The notes beneath the pieces are model-generated. The model made no database searches and was not told where the DNA came from. It was given only the letters and a program-made list of their open reading frames with translations. The translations under genes were made by a program, and so were the position numbers. Below, one piece after another: positions 33,201-48,200 of a DNA stretch of 64,000 nt; position 1 is the stretch's first letter; every line of letters begins with the position of its first letter. The DNA comes from Sipunculus nudus (taxonomy: Eukaryota; Annelida; Sipuncula; Golfingiida; Sipunculidae). Location: assembly GCA_026874595.1 (NCBI GenBank), contig CM049316.1, positions 23,275,839-23,339,838 on the forward strand, given 5' to 3'.

Positions 33201-36200
33201 TGAACAGATTCAACAGAATCCCATGACATTATAAGAACACCACAGGAATGGTCCAATAAGGAATCAATTAGACTTTGTTGTGTATCCTGATACAACCTTC
33301 CCAGAGGGAAAGGAAGGGAAGGGAATCTTACTTTCTTCCGGAAGGGAAGAAATACATTCTTCCCACCATTTCTTTCCGGGGAACAAATACAGTCACAACA
33401 TACCTGTCTTTTTTGTTTTTCAAATGATATGTTGGCTTTTCATATCAGTTCAAATCAGGGGGATTGTTTATACAAACTTTAATATGTAAAGGGTGTGCAA
33501 TCAAACCTTATTGGTGTCTGAGACACTCACTGGGGTGTGACTGTGGGGTTCAGTGGAGTAATCTTTTGAACAATTAAGATGAACACAGTGCAGTCTCATG
33601 TGCTACGAGGTCATCTGCCCGCACCTGTTCATGTCACAATGGAGCACCCCGTACTTCAGAGTGAGTGTGTCTAGTGGTTATTTGTAATATTGCTTGTGTT
33701 TACTGGTTATTTTGAAGTATGAACTTCAGCAACCAGATTTCAGTGTTTGCAGAATGTTTTTGAAACATGTGCTCTCAGTTCTGAGGTGAGCAGCCATCTG
33801 CATCCCACAATAGGGACTCTCCCCCCCCCCTCCCATGGTGGAGGCTTGCATTCCTTGAAATGCAGATTTCTGGTTTTCCATATAATCCAAGTGAACCATT
33901 ACTTTTATCAGTCTTGCCCCTTAATCTTATGGGAACTCATTGGTGACTAGCTAACTTGTTCCAAGTATGTAGCACTTATGTAAAAATTTGTTTCATTTAA
34001 GGGTAACTAGATATACACATTTCAAAATATGCTGAATATAAAGTCCTTAAATATCTTTCTACAAGCATGGAGAGAAAATTTATGACCAGCATGTTTAACA
34101 ATTGAATACCGAGTCATAGTGGATCTTGACAACACAGAGGACTTCTCCATTGCAATTGAAACAATTTTAGTCCAGCCAAAGAGACCCACATAATGTATCA
34201 TTTATTGATATGGCAATAACATAATTTGTGATTATCCTCTGTGGCTCCATGTATGTCTTGTAATACAGAGACCCCCTTGATCAAGTAGACTGAAGGTATA
34301 ATTATAGCTGGGGTCAGGCAGGTGAACAATATTAGTGGAGTGTTATCATGACATAATTACGGTTATTATGGAACTTACATTCTCTCTGATGTTGTTACCA
34401 GTCTCCAGGCCTTACCATGCTGTTTTGTTAGGTAATGTCAATGAATTTCATACTTGTTTAATTTTTACTGATCAGAGGCTCAATAAAGCACACTAAAATT
34501 GGCACCTAGAACTAACTCCATCATATGGCTAAATTCTCTGATGTCATCCATCTTACACATTAATTTTCAGGTCTGGAGATAACTATTAAAATAAAGCAAC
34601 CCTCTCTGTTGGAACTGTTAAATTTGGTTAAGATAAGACTAAAGCTGAGCAAAGACACTGAATGTATGGTACAGAGTATCAGACTTTGTCAGAAATATTA
34701 AAGACATATAAACAGGAATATAAACAGGAAAGGGTTAAACCTAGACCTCAGGAATAGAAACGGTTATTATAGAGAATAAAAATTAAAAATTTAGAAATCC
34801 ATGTAGAGCAATTCTGAGGCTACAATCTGACCTAATAATTTAGCTGAGATAACTCAATATAGTTAATTGAATTTAACACTACTCAAAGAGAGTTGCTTGA
34901 AACTTTGTTTCCATGCATCTGCTCCTGTTAGCTGAAGCTTTAACAAATATGTTTAGGAAGGGAGGAATAATATAGCCTTGCTCCATCCTAGATGACTGAG
35001 ATGGATTGGACATGTGCCAAGATCTATCCCAACAGACCTGATTTGGCCATGATGCCTTGAAAGTACATAAACATTTGAAACTAGAAATATGCATACATTT
35101 TCATGAATGCAGGCCTTCACCAATGTGGGTGGTCCTTAATGTGGGGAACTCCAAAATCTATTTTTTTTTTTTATTAATTTATTGGGCCAATATTCATTGG
35201 TGCACAAGTTTACCAACAAATGATTGCATTCACTTTTCTAGTTCATATTCCCTTATTCAATCGGGCATATATGACTGTACATTTGTGAACATTCTTAGAA
35301 GTTCTTCTTGGAACCAGCTCATGAAGGCTACCCATACCAAAATCTGATTCTTGATTGGCACATTCCCGAGATGCCCTGAAAATTTTATGGCATTATACAA
35401 TTATATGTGTATTTTGTCAATCTGTTAGTCCATTTTGACTGAATACAAAATTTTACTTTCAAAACCTTCCCAGCTCACCAACTTACAACTCCAGTTCACC
35501 TGTTTTAAACATTCTTATGGTTTTGTGTGCGAGTAAACATAGTCCAAGTGTGTCTTATTACAGTAACAAAACTATTTCCATTCAACATGAAACACAACAG
35601 AGGATGATCAGAGGATGTTTATCAGATGATAACTAATATGTTTTAACCAGGTTATAATTACAGTTAAATCTTGTCTAACAACCAGCTCAATTTAGCGACC
35701 ACCTCAAAACCATGACCACTTTTTTATGGTCTCATTTCTTTTGTGCTCTTCATATTAGACATCCCTTAGCTGACCACCTTGAAAATATGACCACTTATCC
35801 AGGGCCAGTAGGTTGTTGTAATTTCGAGATTTCAAAGTTTATTATTAAATGAAATACATTTTGGGAAAACAATCCTATTTGCAGTGTGCTGGCAAAAACA
35901 TTTTAAAGCCAATTTCAGTTTGTATCTGGTGTGTGTAAAGGGCACTACATGCATGAAATACCTGCTGCCTTGGCAACTGCGAGGGCTTGCCTGTTGGCTG
36001 CTGAGAGGATCTGGATCCCTATAGGAAGGTGGGGGCAGCACTGCCTGACCTTTGAGCACACCACTGCCATGGCTGCCACGGTCTCTGGTCCCACCTCTTC
36101 TGGTCGTTGCCAGGGGAGATCATGCATGTTCTCAATCAGTATACCATCCTGAGACACAAAAATATCAAATCCGCTTTTTTATTTTAATACTTCTAAATAA

Positions 36201-39200
36201 ATTGCAAATAAAATTCAGAGAGACAGAAAACCTTCCATACCCTGCATCTTTGTTAAATTGACACAATGCCTAGTTGTTAATAATTTAACTAGAGTAAAAC
36301 CTCAAATATCCAATGGTTTGGGGAACATAAAATTTGCTAGGATAATTGAGGTTACGCGAAGCAGACAGGTATTTTGCTGGTACATTGATAAGTACATTGG
36401 CTATATCATTATCAATGTGGCATTGATATGCTAATCCTTGAATACATTAATGTAATTTCATCAGATTAATTCAATCACGGTTAATCCTATTTCCTTTATA
36501 AACAGCAAAGCATATGTTAGAGATCAAGTTTGGTTCCTTACTTTAAATTTTGGAAAACAAATTTTCAGAAAAAAAGAGATACAGAAACTCTGGGTTCTAC
36601 TGTACATCTGGGGTAGGGTTTAGCCTGTTGGTTAAGGCTAAGGACTTTGGAGCTGATTATCTTTGATCCATGCCAGAACATCAAGGGCAAAATGGTGAAA
36701 CATTGACAGAACCTCAGAGCCAGATAGATTTAACCCTGAAACCATAACTCTTATTTACAGTTTATGACTTCAGGATCAACTAATATCCCTCTGCATGTAA
36801 ATCCTGATGCCAAGTAGGTTTAATAATATTAATGATGTGAAATGAATGGAATCCTGAAATGTCTAAGGGCGTCTATTACTAGGTAATTACTATTTTTTTA
36901 TCAATTTTTATATTGTCAAATTTGAGGATTAAAGACTATTTACACTTCAGCCTTCTTTAACAAAGGTTTGTTCTATTATTTAGTATTGTGAACATGTGAA
37001 AGATCTATTCAACTTTGAATGATTATCAAACTTTAACGTTGCAGTTAGTTTCATTAATTAATTATTAGTACTAACTGATTCATAAGTAATTATATGTTTA
37101 GCATTTTTACCTAGAATTTTAGGAATGTGGGAAACAACTGACATTCTGGGAGCAGATTTGTTTTGGCATGAACCTAAAACACTGATGGAATTGATCTGTC
37201 TCAGTCTTAATGAGTGGGGCAAAGTGTCAGTGTTAAAGTTCTCATATTGTCATTTCTACTTAATTAAATAAATTTAATAACATTTCAGTCTGATTGAATG
37301 TATAAATAATAAATTACAATGTATAAATAATGAATATTTGTAATACATTCTCTGTTAAATATGTGTATATGTTCAATAAAAGTTATTTTAAATTGTCAAT
37401 AGTTTCTTCCCTAGGTTCCTTTTTTTTCCAGGAACTTTCGTAACTTCCTTTTCTTCCCTGAAATTTCCCAAACTTCCCTGGGAAGGGAAGAAATACTTAT
37501 CTTCCCAGAAGAATGCCAACCCTGCTTAATATTAGAACATTATTACTGTATTATTGGTAAAATTCTTACTGAATGGTTATATTTGTCCTTAATTCTAAAT
37601 TAATTGGGACAGGGACAAATATATTATGTACCTATGAGGACTTAGGATATCTCTTGAATCTTTCTCACTTGAGAACAGACATATTGTTAAACTAAATATC
37701 ATGCACACAGCATAGGTTTGCCAAAGCCAATAATATATATGAGATATACCATTAATATATTATCCACATTTGAAGGGCCATGCTACAAAATGTAAATCTG
37801 AATGCTACGTTATATCAAAATATTCTTAATAATACCAATGTTTAACAAGCAAGTATTGCCACTTAAACATTTGTATACATATTTTTAAAGGATGTACTGA
37901 TGGAACTTATATAAATTTTTTCATTACCTCTAGCAGTATCTTAATATCTGACCTCTATGGACCTATGTTTCAGTACAAACAAACTTGTCAAATTTCATCT
38001 TCCTGTTTCACACCTGACCGTTTCTTATCTATAGTGAGACCAGGGGTATCTCTAAACTTTCCAGGTTTTAATCATTGTCCTCTTGATATCTACAGGTGAC
38101 TATCTCTTATCTGGATGATGAGCAACACAATGTACTGGTGAGTCATATAGTATCATCATTACTTAATATCAGTGAAAGATCAAAGGGTCTGGGAGTTTCC
38201 CAATATCAAGTGCTCTTTGGTGTTAACAGTAATTTTATTGAATATTTCAATAAAAATTGGAAAAAAAAGGCATGGACCTATATTAATTCCTCTCTGATAC
38301 ATACATGAAAATACTGCGATGCAATAAATATATATGCAACAAGAATAAGGGTAGTCAACAATCAACTACATGTATCCACCAAAATCAGGGTAGGACAGGT
38401 GATCATGAAGTGAGGCATGGATCAAGTGGCAAGGGAAAATAGAGTGAGATGTGTGTTGCATACTGACATGGATGTCTGCCACGTAAACATGATTGTAGGT
38501 GGTGCTACCTGTTATTTGAAAGAGAAAGCTATCCAAGATGTATACATATGCAAAATTTCAGGTGGATAAGTCAAACCACTGCCTAGATATGAGTGATTTT
38601 ATCCCACAGCAGACAAACAGATGGAGACTGTGCAAAAATGGTTTCAGGTGGCGCCACCAGTTTTGTGTATGATAAAGGGCTATGAGGAATCTATACACAT
38701 GTACAATTTCATGAAGATATGTCAAACCAGTCCATAGATATTTGCATGGATGTCTCACTCTGCAGCGTGAATATGAATGTAGGTGGCACCACCTGTCATA
38801 AAATCAAGAAAGCTATCCAGGAACTATATGCATGCAAAATATTAGGTGATTAAGTCCAACCATTTCAGAGATATGGCTGATTTTAACCAAATGCAGACGA
38901 ACAGATGGGTGCTGTGCGAAAATTGTTGAAGGTGGCGCCACCAGTTTTGTGTATGATAAAGAGCTATGTGAGATCTACACACAAGCACAATTTCATGAAG
39001 ATTTATCAAACCATCCGGATATACTAGCATGGATGTCTGCAACGTGAACATGAATGTAGGTGGCGCCACCTGTCATAAAATGGATACTCATGCAAAATTT
39101 CAGGTGAATAAGTCAAACGACTGCAGAGATATGAGTGATTTTATCCCAAGGCAGACGAACAGATAGACACTGTGCAAAAATGGTTGCAGGTGGAGCCAAC

Positions 39201-42200
39201 AGTTTCTTGTTTGATATAAAACATCCCAAAAGCTTCACTGGTGCAAAATTTCAGATTGATTGGTCAAATGGATCCGAAGATATGTGGTTTAATGTGTAAA
39301 CACAGACATACAGATGGACATACCGCAGAGAAGGAAAGGTCAGAGGTCAACGCAAAATGGTGAGGCACCAGTTCACGTGTGACCAGATATTTGGATCAAG
39401 TTTAGAAAAAATTGATCCAGTGATCGTATAGGAGTTCTCTGAAAATGAACGCCATAGTGGCTGCAGAACCTTGCAAAAATTTTGCTTTGGCAGATACGAT
39501 ATAACAAATAAAAATAATGATAACAATTATAAGAAACACATCTTTATCATTCTTTATGTGTTAATTACAAGAAAAAAAGTGTAGAAATAAACTGATGCAT
39601 GAGATGTAAAATATATTAAAATTGTACAAATTGCATTTTAACCTCTGAGACTTAGTATTTTTGCTAAATTTACCATGTTGATCATATCAATTCATATTCC
39701 TATAAAACTGTAATAAAAAATGATACAGCCATAGGTTTGTGCTCGATGGCTTGGTTAACACCATGCATTCCACTGGGCAAGTCTCCCCTTATGTTAAATC
39801 ATATATATAGCTACATAAGTAAAACTACATAAATATCTGCATAAAACTTCACAGATATATATATATCTTTCCTGTGTTTTTTATGTTTACATGTGTACAC
39901 ATATTCAAGAAAAACTAGGGACCCATGGGTCACGGCGCTCAGCTGTTATATATGATAAAAAAATATGATTTTGAAATAAGGCACATGCTGGTTTTGTGTG
40001 GTAATAAATATAAGCTGTATTATGAGTTGTTGGTGTTTAGCTTATGTATGATTTTGATAGTTTCTTTGGAGACAGGGAAGAGATTGATTTCATTTATTTT
40101 ATTAACAAATGGAGCCCTATTGTCATACAGATTTTGACAGGGCCATATAACTGATAAGCAGCACATATAAGATAAGAGTTTAACTATTTATTAAAATTTA
40201 ATAACAAATATTGTGCCAAATATAATTTTTATTAAAAATAATAAGAGAATCATGATTTTTTTTTAAAATAAAATATAACTGAAATGATTATTAAAATAAT
40301 ATTATACAATATATTCATGAATGCATTCATGAATACATTTTGAAAGTATTTGCACTGGTATTCAAATACTTTCATTTTACCTGAATTCCCGTTCTTATGC
40401 AAGAAATTTTTTAATGGAGTACATATTCATATTCATATTCAAATGCATTTGCAAAGTATTCGCACCATGTCTGGTATTTATTCAGTTTTAGCCAAACAAT
40501 GATGTTGAGAATCCAAAATATAAACAAAGGACCCATGGGTCACGGCGCCAAGCTTAAGTTTGAAATTTTTGCGAATGCAAAATATGAAAAATATTCTATT
40601 GTAATGTTTTTCATTTATATAAGCATATGAGAAGCTAAGAGGAAAGGGGCCCTCCTACTTGGTTATAGTAAAGTTCTAAATATATGATCGCAAACTAATA
40701 CTCTGACAAGACTGTCATGAAGAAAAACAGTAAAAGTTTTGAGATACTATGATGCATATGAAAAATTTACAGATGGACAGGCAAGTGGACAGAATGGACT
40801 AATACCTTCATTTCACTTTCAAGGGAATAATGCATTTAAGTTTATATATAAGCCTATTTTTTGGCATGTCCACTTTTTCCATTAATAGTTTTTATCTGAT
40901 TCATTTTTTTATTTACAAGTTTTATAAATTTGTTATAAAAAAACTGAAAATATAAGTTAAAATATTAGAATTCTAAGTTGCAATCATTATATATCCAGAG
41001 TGTAGCTCATATTGGGTCATATTATGCATACACATATATTTTATTATTTTTAAATCAAATGTTTAAACTGAATTTAAAAGAAAAAATGCCACAACATGGC
41101 ATCTACAAGATTATTCCTTGAATCCCTATTAAAAAGTTTTGCACATTGGAGTTTTCAGTACATGCTTAATTTTATTCACCGAAATAAAATAAAAGATTCA
41201 GTAAATTTGATCAAATAAAAAAACATCTTTTCAAATAAAGTATACACACTGTTGGTTGAATGAGGGACAAACAATATCATTATGCAAATTACAATCTCAG
41301 CTATAATTTATAACTGGAATTAATAGTCAATTTTACACCTGGTGAAGTTTTACTCTTTTGAAGTAAAGCATTACTTATCTGATGAACATCCACACTTTCA
41401 TAGCAATACATCACTTTGTGGACACAATTAAATGTGCACTTTAATCACTGTAACCCTGGTGGTACAATAAAAAATCTATGTAGCACAGCCAAGAATATAA
41501 TAAAATACAGAAAAATATAACATTCATCTAGTTTATGCACCAGCTGTGGGAGGGGGTGGGGAGTGCAGGGCAGAGGGGAAGCCTGCTAGTAGTAGCCAAG
41601 CTGAGCCAAGGCAAGCTGCCTGGCGTGGGTTACATAATGCAAGTGAAGGCTCTACTACTAGGTGGGCTATATGTAAACAACACTTGACATGGTGTATGAA
41701 AACTTGAATAAAAGCTACTCTTTTCAATCAATTCCTTTGTAATTTCAGATTATAAAAGATTAAATCCTTATGTATATATGTTGCAAAAATTAAATCAACA
41801 GTGCTTACAGGGAAAAAACGTGCCATTGCCAAAGTTGGACAAAATTTAAGGTATTGATTTTTTATTTATGCTAATAACTTGAAAAATTTGCAAAATTCAG
41901 ATCTAATTTTTGGTAAACAATTGAATCTTGATTAAATAAAGTTATATTCCTGAAAAAAAGTCTCCAGCTTCAGCAATTTTCATGTTAAGTGAGCAAATAT
42001 ATTTCCTGATTTTTAAAAAATTGCATTTTATTTTGGCCCATAACTTCAAAATAATACCCAATACTGACCTAATTTTTGGTATGTGTACAGAAAATGTATG
42101 GAAGAATATTAATACTAAACATGATCAAAAACAGATCAGTGGTTTTGATATTAGGCAGCCTTGAAGTGTAAAAATGGCTTTTTTATGGAAAACGGGGGTT

Positions 42201-45200
42201 TTTCCTTAATATCTCGAAGGAACAAAGTCCTAATGACCAAGTTTTCGGTTTGGTAGGAGATTTTGGGGACATCTAATGGTATGCAGAATTTTGGATTGGT
42301 AGATCCAACAGTTTTAAAACATGCCCTGTTAACGGCCGGACGGACAGACAACGGACAAAGGACCACAACTACAGCTCAGATGACTTATAGTCAGCTGAGC
42401 TAATAACACTGAAACAGTGTAAACAAGTATTTCTAATACTACTATCCCAAGTTTCGGAGAAAAATATGCCAGATATTTAATTAATGGTTTCTAAATTACA
42501 TGTATTTAATAAATCCTTCTACCACTGTCCAATTGTAATTAAATATTTTGAAGGTTGTGGTAATTAAGCATCATCAAGGCAAGTGCAATTGATCAGAAAT
42601 TGTTGGGCATATCACCAGACTAATTAGCCAGGTGGTTTAATAAAGACCAAGGCCTTAATTAAGTCATCCCATGATAATCAAAGAAATCATCTGATAGCAT
42701 TCATTATTCACCTTAAGGTATACATTCCTGTGCTTCAAAGCCCATTTCAAATAATAAATTATAAAAAAATTTAAAAGATTTATGGTACAAATATGACAGA
42801 TAAAATGCATAATACAAATAAGAATCCTAGCCTCTCTATTATTAATGAAAACCCAGTCAGAATTTTAAAAATAAAATTGTTAACCCAACTGAAGAGATTC
42901 AATGAAAGGAAAAAGTGTTTATGGAATATATAAGAAAGTTCATTGTTTCTGAATGGGCCATTTCAGTGCCACCTTATCTGGATGTTCTGTTCCTTATTTG
43001 CTGAGAGTTATGTGGTCGGAAATAAAATGTAATGGCTTATCTGAAGTTACTCATTGAGACGATTTTCCAAAATTTATATTCAGCCTTTTTCAGTGTTTTA
43101 GCTACTGCTCATTTTGTGTTTGGTATTTTTTTAATTCCTGTCACTGTATTTTAAAAACGATTTCAAAATATATCTGTGCTTAAAATGAGCAATCAAAAAC
43201 GTTTTCTATTCATTCTGATTTAAGACCATTTTAAAATCCTGATCAGGAGGTGGTTTAGGCAAATGTGATCAAGTGTTGTTTGTATATAGGAATGACTGTT
43301 CTGTATGATGGTGCATGTCCCTCTACACAAGACATTGGAATGCTTCTTTTTGGAGCCACATAGTTGGACTATCATGTGATATCTGCAAACATGTTTTGCC
43401 TGAAGTGTGCAGGAATGTGTGAAACTAGTTACCTATATCAACAGGGGGTGGTTATGTTGTTGCCAGTGTGGTTTGTTTGTCTGTTAGCAACTTTACCAAA
43501 GTCATAAACAGATTCTGATGAAATTTTTTGGGTGATCTGGATCACCATCTGGATCCAAGAATTATTTTAAAAGAAAAATGCTGCATTTCTGACAATGCCA
43601 TATGGATGCAATGAGCTGTCTTGGCAGAGGTCTGTGCTGTCTGAGTGCAAATTTCTAGTTTTTAATTGTTTTCATATTGCTCATATTGTTTTGTAACCAG
43701 TTTGAATGTAAGGGGTAATGTAGGTTTAGGTTAGGCAGTTCACAACAGTATGGATGGTGTGGACAGTATAATTATATCCTGGTAAGTTGTCACTTCACAG
43801 CACAGCATGAGAGAACTATTATGCTGGCCTATGATGCAATGTGGCAGTTATCCTTGGTTTTGTATATTTGGACAATTCAATGAAATTTACTATATGAACT
43901 TTATGGAAACATGTGATATTATTATATGACATTATTTTCATCAAAAACATGTCAGCAGTGTGTGAGTGAATACCTGAATACAAATTACTGCCAGTTGATC
44001 ATCAAATCTTGTTGACTGATTTGAATGTAACATAGTTGATCCTTTGGGTTAGAGGAACCGTCATAAGTTACTGTGGCTTGTAAGAGCTTGTAAGCTGATA
44101 CCTACATCTGTGAATGGGCTTAGGGCCTTATATTCTATGTGAAATGTTAATTCCCTAAAATTCATCTACTGTTTCATTCACACACTTGCTTAGTCATTCA
44201 CTGCTTAATCACTAACTTGTTGATCATTTGCTTTCTCGCTCAATTTTTACCTTCACCAAGGAGGTTATGTTTCATCAATGCTGGTCCATTTGTTTGTCTG
44301 TTAATCAGAGTAAGCAAAACCCTACATACCAAATTCTGAATCTGAAATTTTAAGATGGATCCAGTAGAACTGTCCTGCCTTAGCAGTGGTATTTACTCTA
44401 ATAATAAGTGCCTTTCTAGTTCATCAATTTGTTTGCAGAGAAGCTCAGTAATTCATCTACTCACTCATTCACTTGCCATTCACTGAACTACTCAATTACT
44501 AAAGCTCTCAGGCTCTTATTTGAAGACTTACTTGTAAGACACTTAGTAAATCGCTAGTTATATCACTCATTGTCTTATGTGTTTAATCATAGTGATGACT
44601 CACTGAGTAAGTGACGGACTTACTTAGACATTTTATTGTTCAGTCAATTACTAGCTCAGTAAGCAGGAAAGAGCTTTCCTGTTGAAGGAAAATGCACCAC
44701 ATGTTCAGTAGGCATCAAATAATGGAGAGATTAAACTTCAGACCAAGTGACTGCCCAGGCAATAAGTTGTCTACCAAATATCCCTTGATCTGAACATGTT
44801 TTTTTTGTAAACTTCTGTTTCAGTCCAATAATTGATGGATCCATACAAGAAACAAGTTCCAATGTTATTTTTTAAATCTTATTTTCACTGGTAGTATTGA
44901 TAATAATACAAAATGTAAGACTTTAATCTACAGTATCTTTAAATGTGTAAAACAAAACACTAACAGGTTAATAAAAACAAATTAATGATATTTCCATAGG
45001 TTAATGCTAATAAGATAACTGAAATCTATCACAAACTATTCAGTACAGTGCAATAAAATCTAATATATATCAAAATATAAAGAAAACTACTCTTATAGAT
45101 GTTAAAATAAAATGCTCTTTCAACAAATAAATGTGTACTGAAAACAGTGTTTTATCCCTGTTATACTCTTAATCTTGCCAGCACTTAGCACTACAAGCAG

Positions 45201-48200
45201 TATGTAATCTGATGAGGCAAAGTTATGTAATGATGATCTAAAGTTGATGGCAGCATGTGAGTGCTCCAGGCTAATATAAGCATCCAGCAAACCTGGCTTC
45301 CAGGGGAGCCTGCCACAGCAAGCCCTCATATTTTACTCAATTTCACAGGCTTTCATTCAGCAGCATTATTTTCATCAAATACTGAGTTAAATACTGCTAA
45401 ATTTTTGTCATATTGTCTAAAAATTATTAATTTTCATTATCAAGCAATTTCAAATGGGTATGGCTGTGTTCTTGCTGAAGTGTACTGCAATTCTAGCCCT
45501 AATTACAAGGGTCATGCAGGTTTTATATCAGTATTCATTTCTCATATTCACTCATAATACCAAAGCACGGTCAAGCTGAAACAGAATGAAGATCCACTGG
45601 GAAAGGACATTTCATTTTTGGACATATATATATGGGACTATACAATGTTTCAGACAGGCTTTTTTGGAGTGGGAGGATATACTATGACAATGTTATTGTT
45701 TTTTATTAGTAAGCCTTCTAGACATCAGGATTTATATGAAAAGGGTCAAGAATATTTTAGAAGTTATAACTAGCAGTTGAAAACAATTGGTTTTTGTCCA
45801 TCAAGCAGGGATTATTCAGCTCAAAAGTCTTTCAATAATTGCAATGTTTTTTTATTTTTCTACTTACATATCCTGCCTTCTGGTACATGCTGGCCTCATT
45901 ACAGGCAATTCTTGTGATATCTTCCACGTCCAGTGATGCTCTAGGGGAGCCTGTCAAAATAGATAAATAATTCCATTAAATAATAATAATTAATATAATT
46001 ATAATAATATATTTAGAGAGCAAAATCAGCAAAAGTGGAAAACAACTGATTATTTTTTTTTCTTTCAGAATAGCAATACTATGTCACATCATTTAACTTA
46101 TAAGGCCTTCAATGTATGGTGGATTTATGCTGAAAACAGAAAGAACACATTTCTTTATATTTAAAGGGAAATAATCAGGAGTATTATGCCTATTCTTTTA
46201 CTATCATTCATTTTTGCTTAATACAAAAGTTTCCCAGCTAAACCATCCCAGCACACAGTCTCAGTACCTCGCATATAACACCTTGTTATGGCTCTGTGTG
46301 TTGGTAAACACAGTCCATGTGCGTCTGTTTAACATAACAAGGCTGCGTGACTTGACCCGAGTTCCATTATTGGCTGCAACACACAGTGTTTCAGCCAGGG
46401 GGAATATGTATAACATTTTTTAGGACAAGTCAGTCAGTTCATCTCCTGACTAACACCTGTAGTGGCCCAGGCAATGTGCACAGTTTATATGTTGACACCT
46501 GTGATCGCGCCTGGTCCACTGTTTTTAACACTTGTTTACAGAAATAAGCAAACAGTTGCAGGGAAATATTTTTCAAGTACAAATTTATGTCAAATGAAGA
46601 AGCTATTTTTCGTTATAATTTCAACATTCTGTATAGGTGATTAGAATTTACCTAAAAAAGTGTGCTAGAAGACAGAACGGAGTTATCAATTCTTCTCCTC
46701 ATGCAAAAGTATTAATTTGTTATCATACATGCAGACATTTTAAATACGTCTTATTCTGACCAATGATTTCTGGTAAAAAATTAATAGGAGAGGACCATAT
46801 GACTAAAACCATGTAAATAATCAAACATACTTTTTATCATTTTTAACACAGAATAGTTTTTAAATGTTCAATGCAACCTAACACAATTTAAATTCTAACT
46901 TCTGCAATGTCTGTTTCTATACAAGAGATTAAATTCGCTCTTGTAAATCATTAAACATCCGATAAAGCATGACAAACAAGCATTAGTTTTATGGTAAACT
47001 AAATTAGGATTCATAAAACTGGACAGTTTTAGACTGAAAAAAAAAAAGAAAATATAATAAGTATGCAACAGGTGAAAATCCTGTGAATCTGTAAAATAAA
47101 TACAATGGCACTTTCTATACAATATTTGGCCTTTTATTTTTGTTTTTACAAGGCATTTCAGTCGTCTTTCAAGTTTTAATGGATAAAATACGATATGCCA
47201 TTTCTTTTACTAATGTAAGAACTGGGGAAAAATGTCTTAATATGCGAGATCTTCTGGTATAATTTGCAATTCGATATAGATTCACTTATAATAAATACCC
47301 CATTCTCCAATATACACTTTCATTTCTATATCACTAAATTCTCACTATTTAGTTGTAAAGTACACTCCAACTCTCAAATCAAACATACAGGACTCCAGAT
47401 TTAGAAATTTTATAATAATATTAATAATACATAAATCAATGTGTAAGAGTGGGAAAACATGAAATTTATGGGCTTTTTTATTCTGGTGTCACTAGTTTTA
47501 AGAACAAAACTATATTTCATTATTCCATATACAATGTGTAATATAATAATCAAACAAATCTTTAATGTTAATAATTACTAAATGTATTGTAATTTCAGTT
47601 TTTTATTTCATTTAAAGTTGCTTTATCCTCTCCCTTTTGAAAAAGATTTTATGTGATTTCTGGTTTCCTCTTTGTATATATTAATGATCTAAGGGTAATT
47701 TTGGTTGTGGAAAGTTCTTATAAGGCCTTTGTGAAGGAATAACCTGGATGTGTGAACTTGTTTATCAACCTGTTTGTAAACACAGCAATGGTGACAAATA
47801 AGAAAAATATGTAACCTAAGGTGGTAGGTTGCATATATGCAGATGTAGAAAAATCACTTGTTGCAAAATGCCATTTGCTAAGCCCTGGCTTATCTGACAT
47901 GCTTCCAGATGCCCTTGTTGATTTTGTTTTATTTTGGCAGGCCCCTACATATAACAAACATGTTGATGTAAACAAAACAAGCAGCCTGTGGTGGTGATAT
48001 TCACATTTCCTGGCCTATTTTTTTACGAAAGCTACAAGCTTTAGTTTATAAAGGTCAGATAGGCGATTGGGCCCCTTTAAGCATAAAGCTACAAGTAAAA
48101 TGCTGCATTTTATGCAAAAACTGAAAGTGCCAACCCACTTTCTCTGGTCAAGTAACAAAGACCAGAGTCCAAGGCTTCCTTACATCAAACTTACATTTTT

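Larger units (their letters stand above)
36149..45867 (-). other. Intron 2 of the BtpA-family gene (9.7 kb, repeat-rich)
   Basis: Holds a pogo-like MITE, a tRNA-like SINE candidate, family B copy 2, copy B of the large dispersed repeat and two copies of a CCAAGGAGGTTATGTTT repeat. The stretches 37000-38400 and 42450-43440 are AT-rich with nothing recognisable. Confidence 0.8.

Noticed and set aside
33280-33489. Open frame starting MYPDTTFPEGKEGKG
   Set aside because: It overlaps a GGAAGGGAAG-rich patch repeated near 37400-37510 and lies inside a BtpA intron; no domain or splice support.
36609-36700. Functional tRNA gene
   Set aside because: A and B box-like sequences are present but no acceptor stem or anticodon arm closes; better explained as a tRNA-derived SINE.
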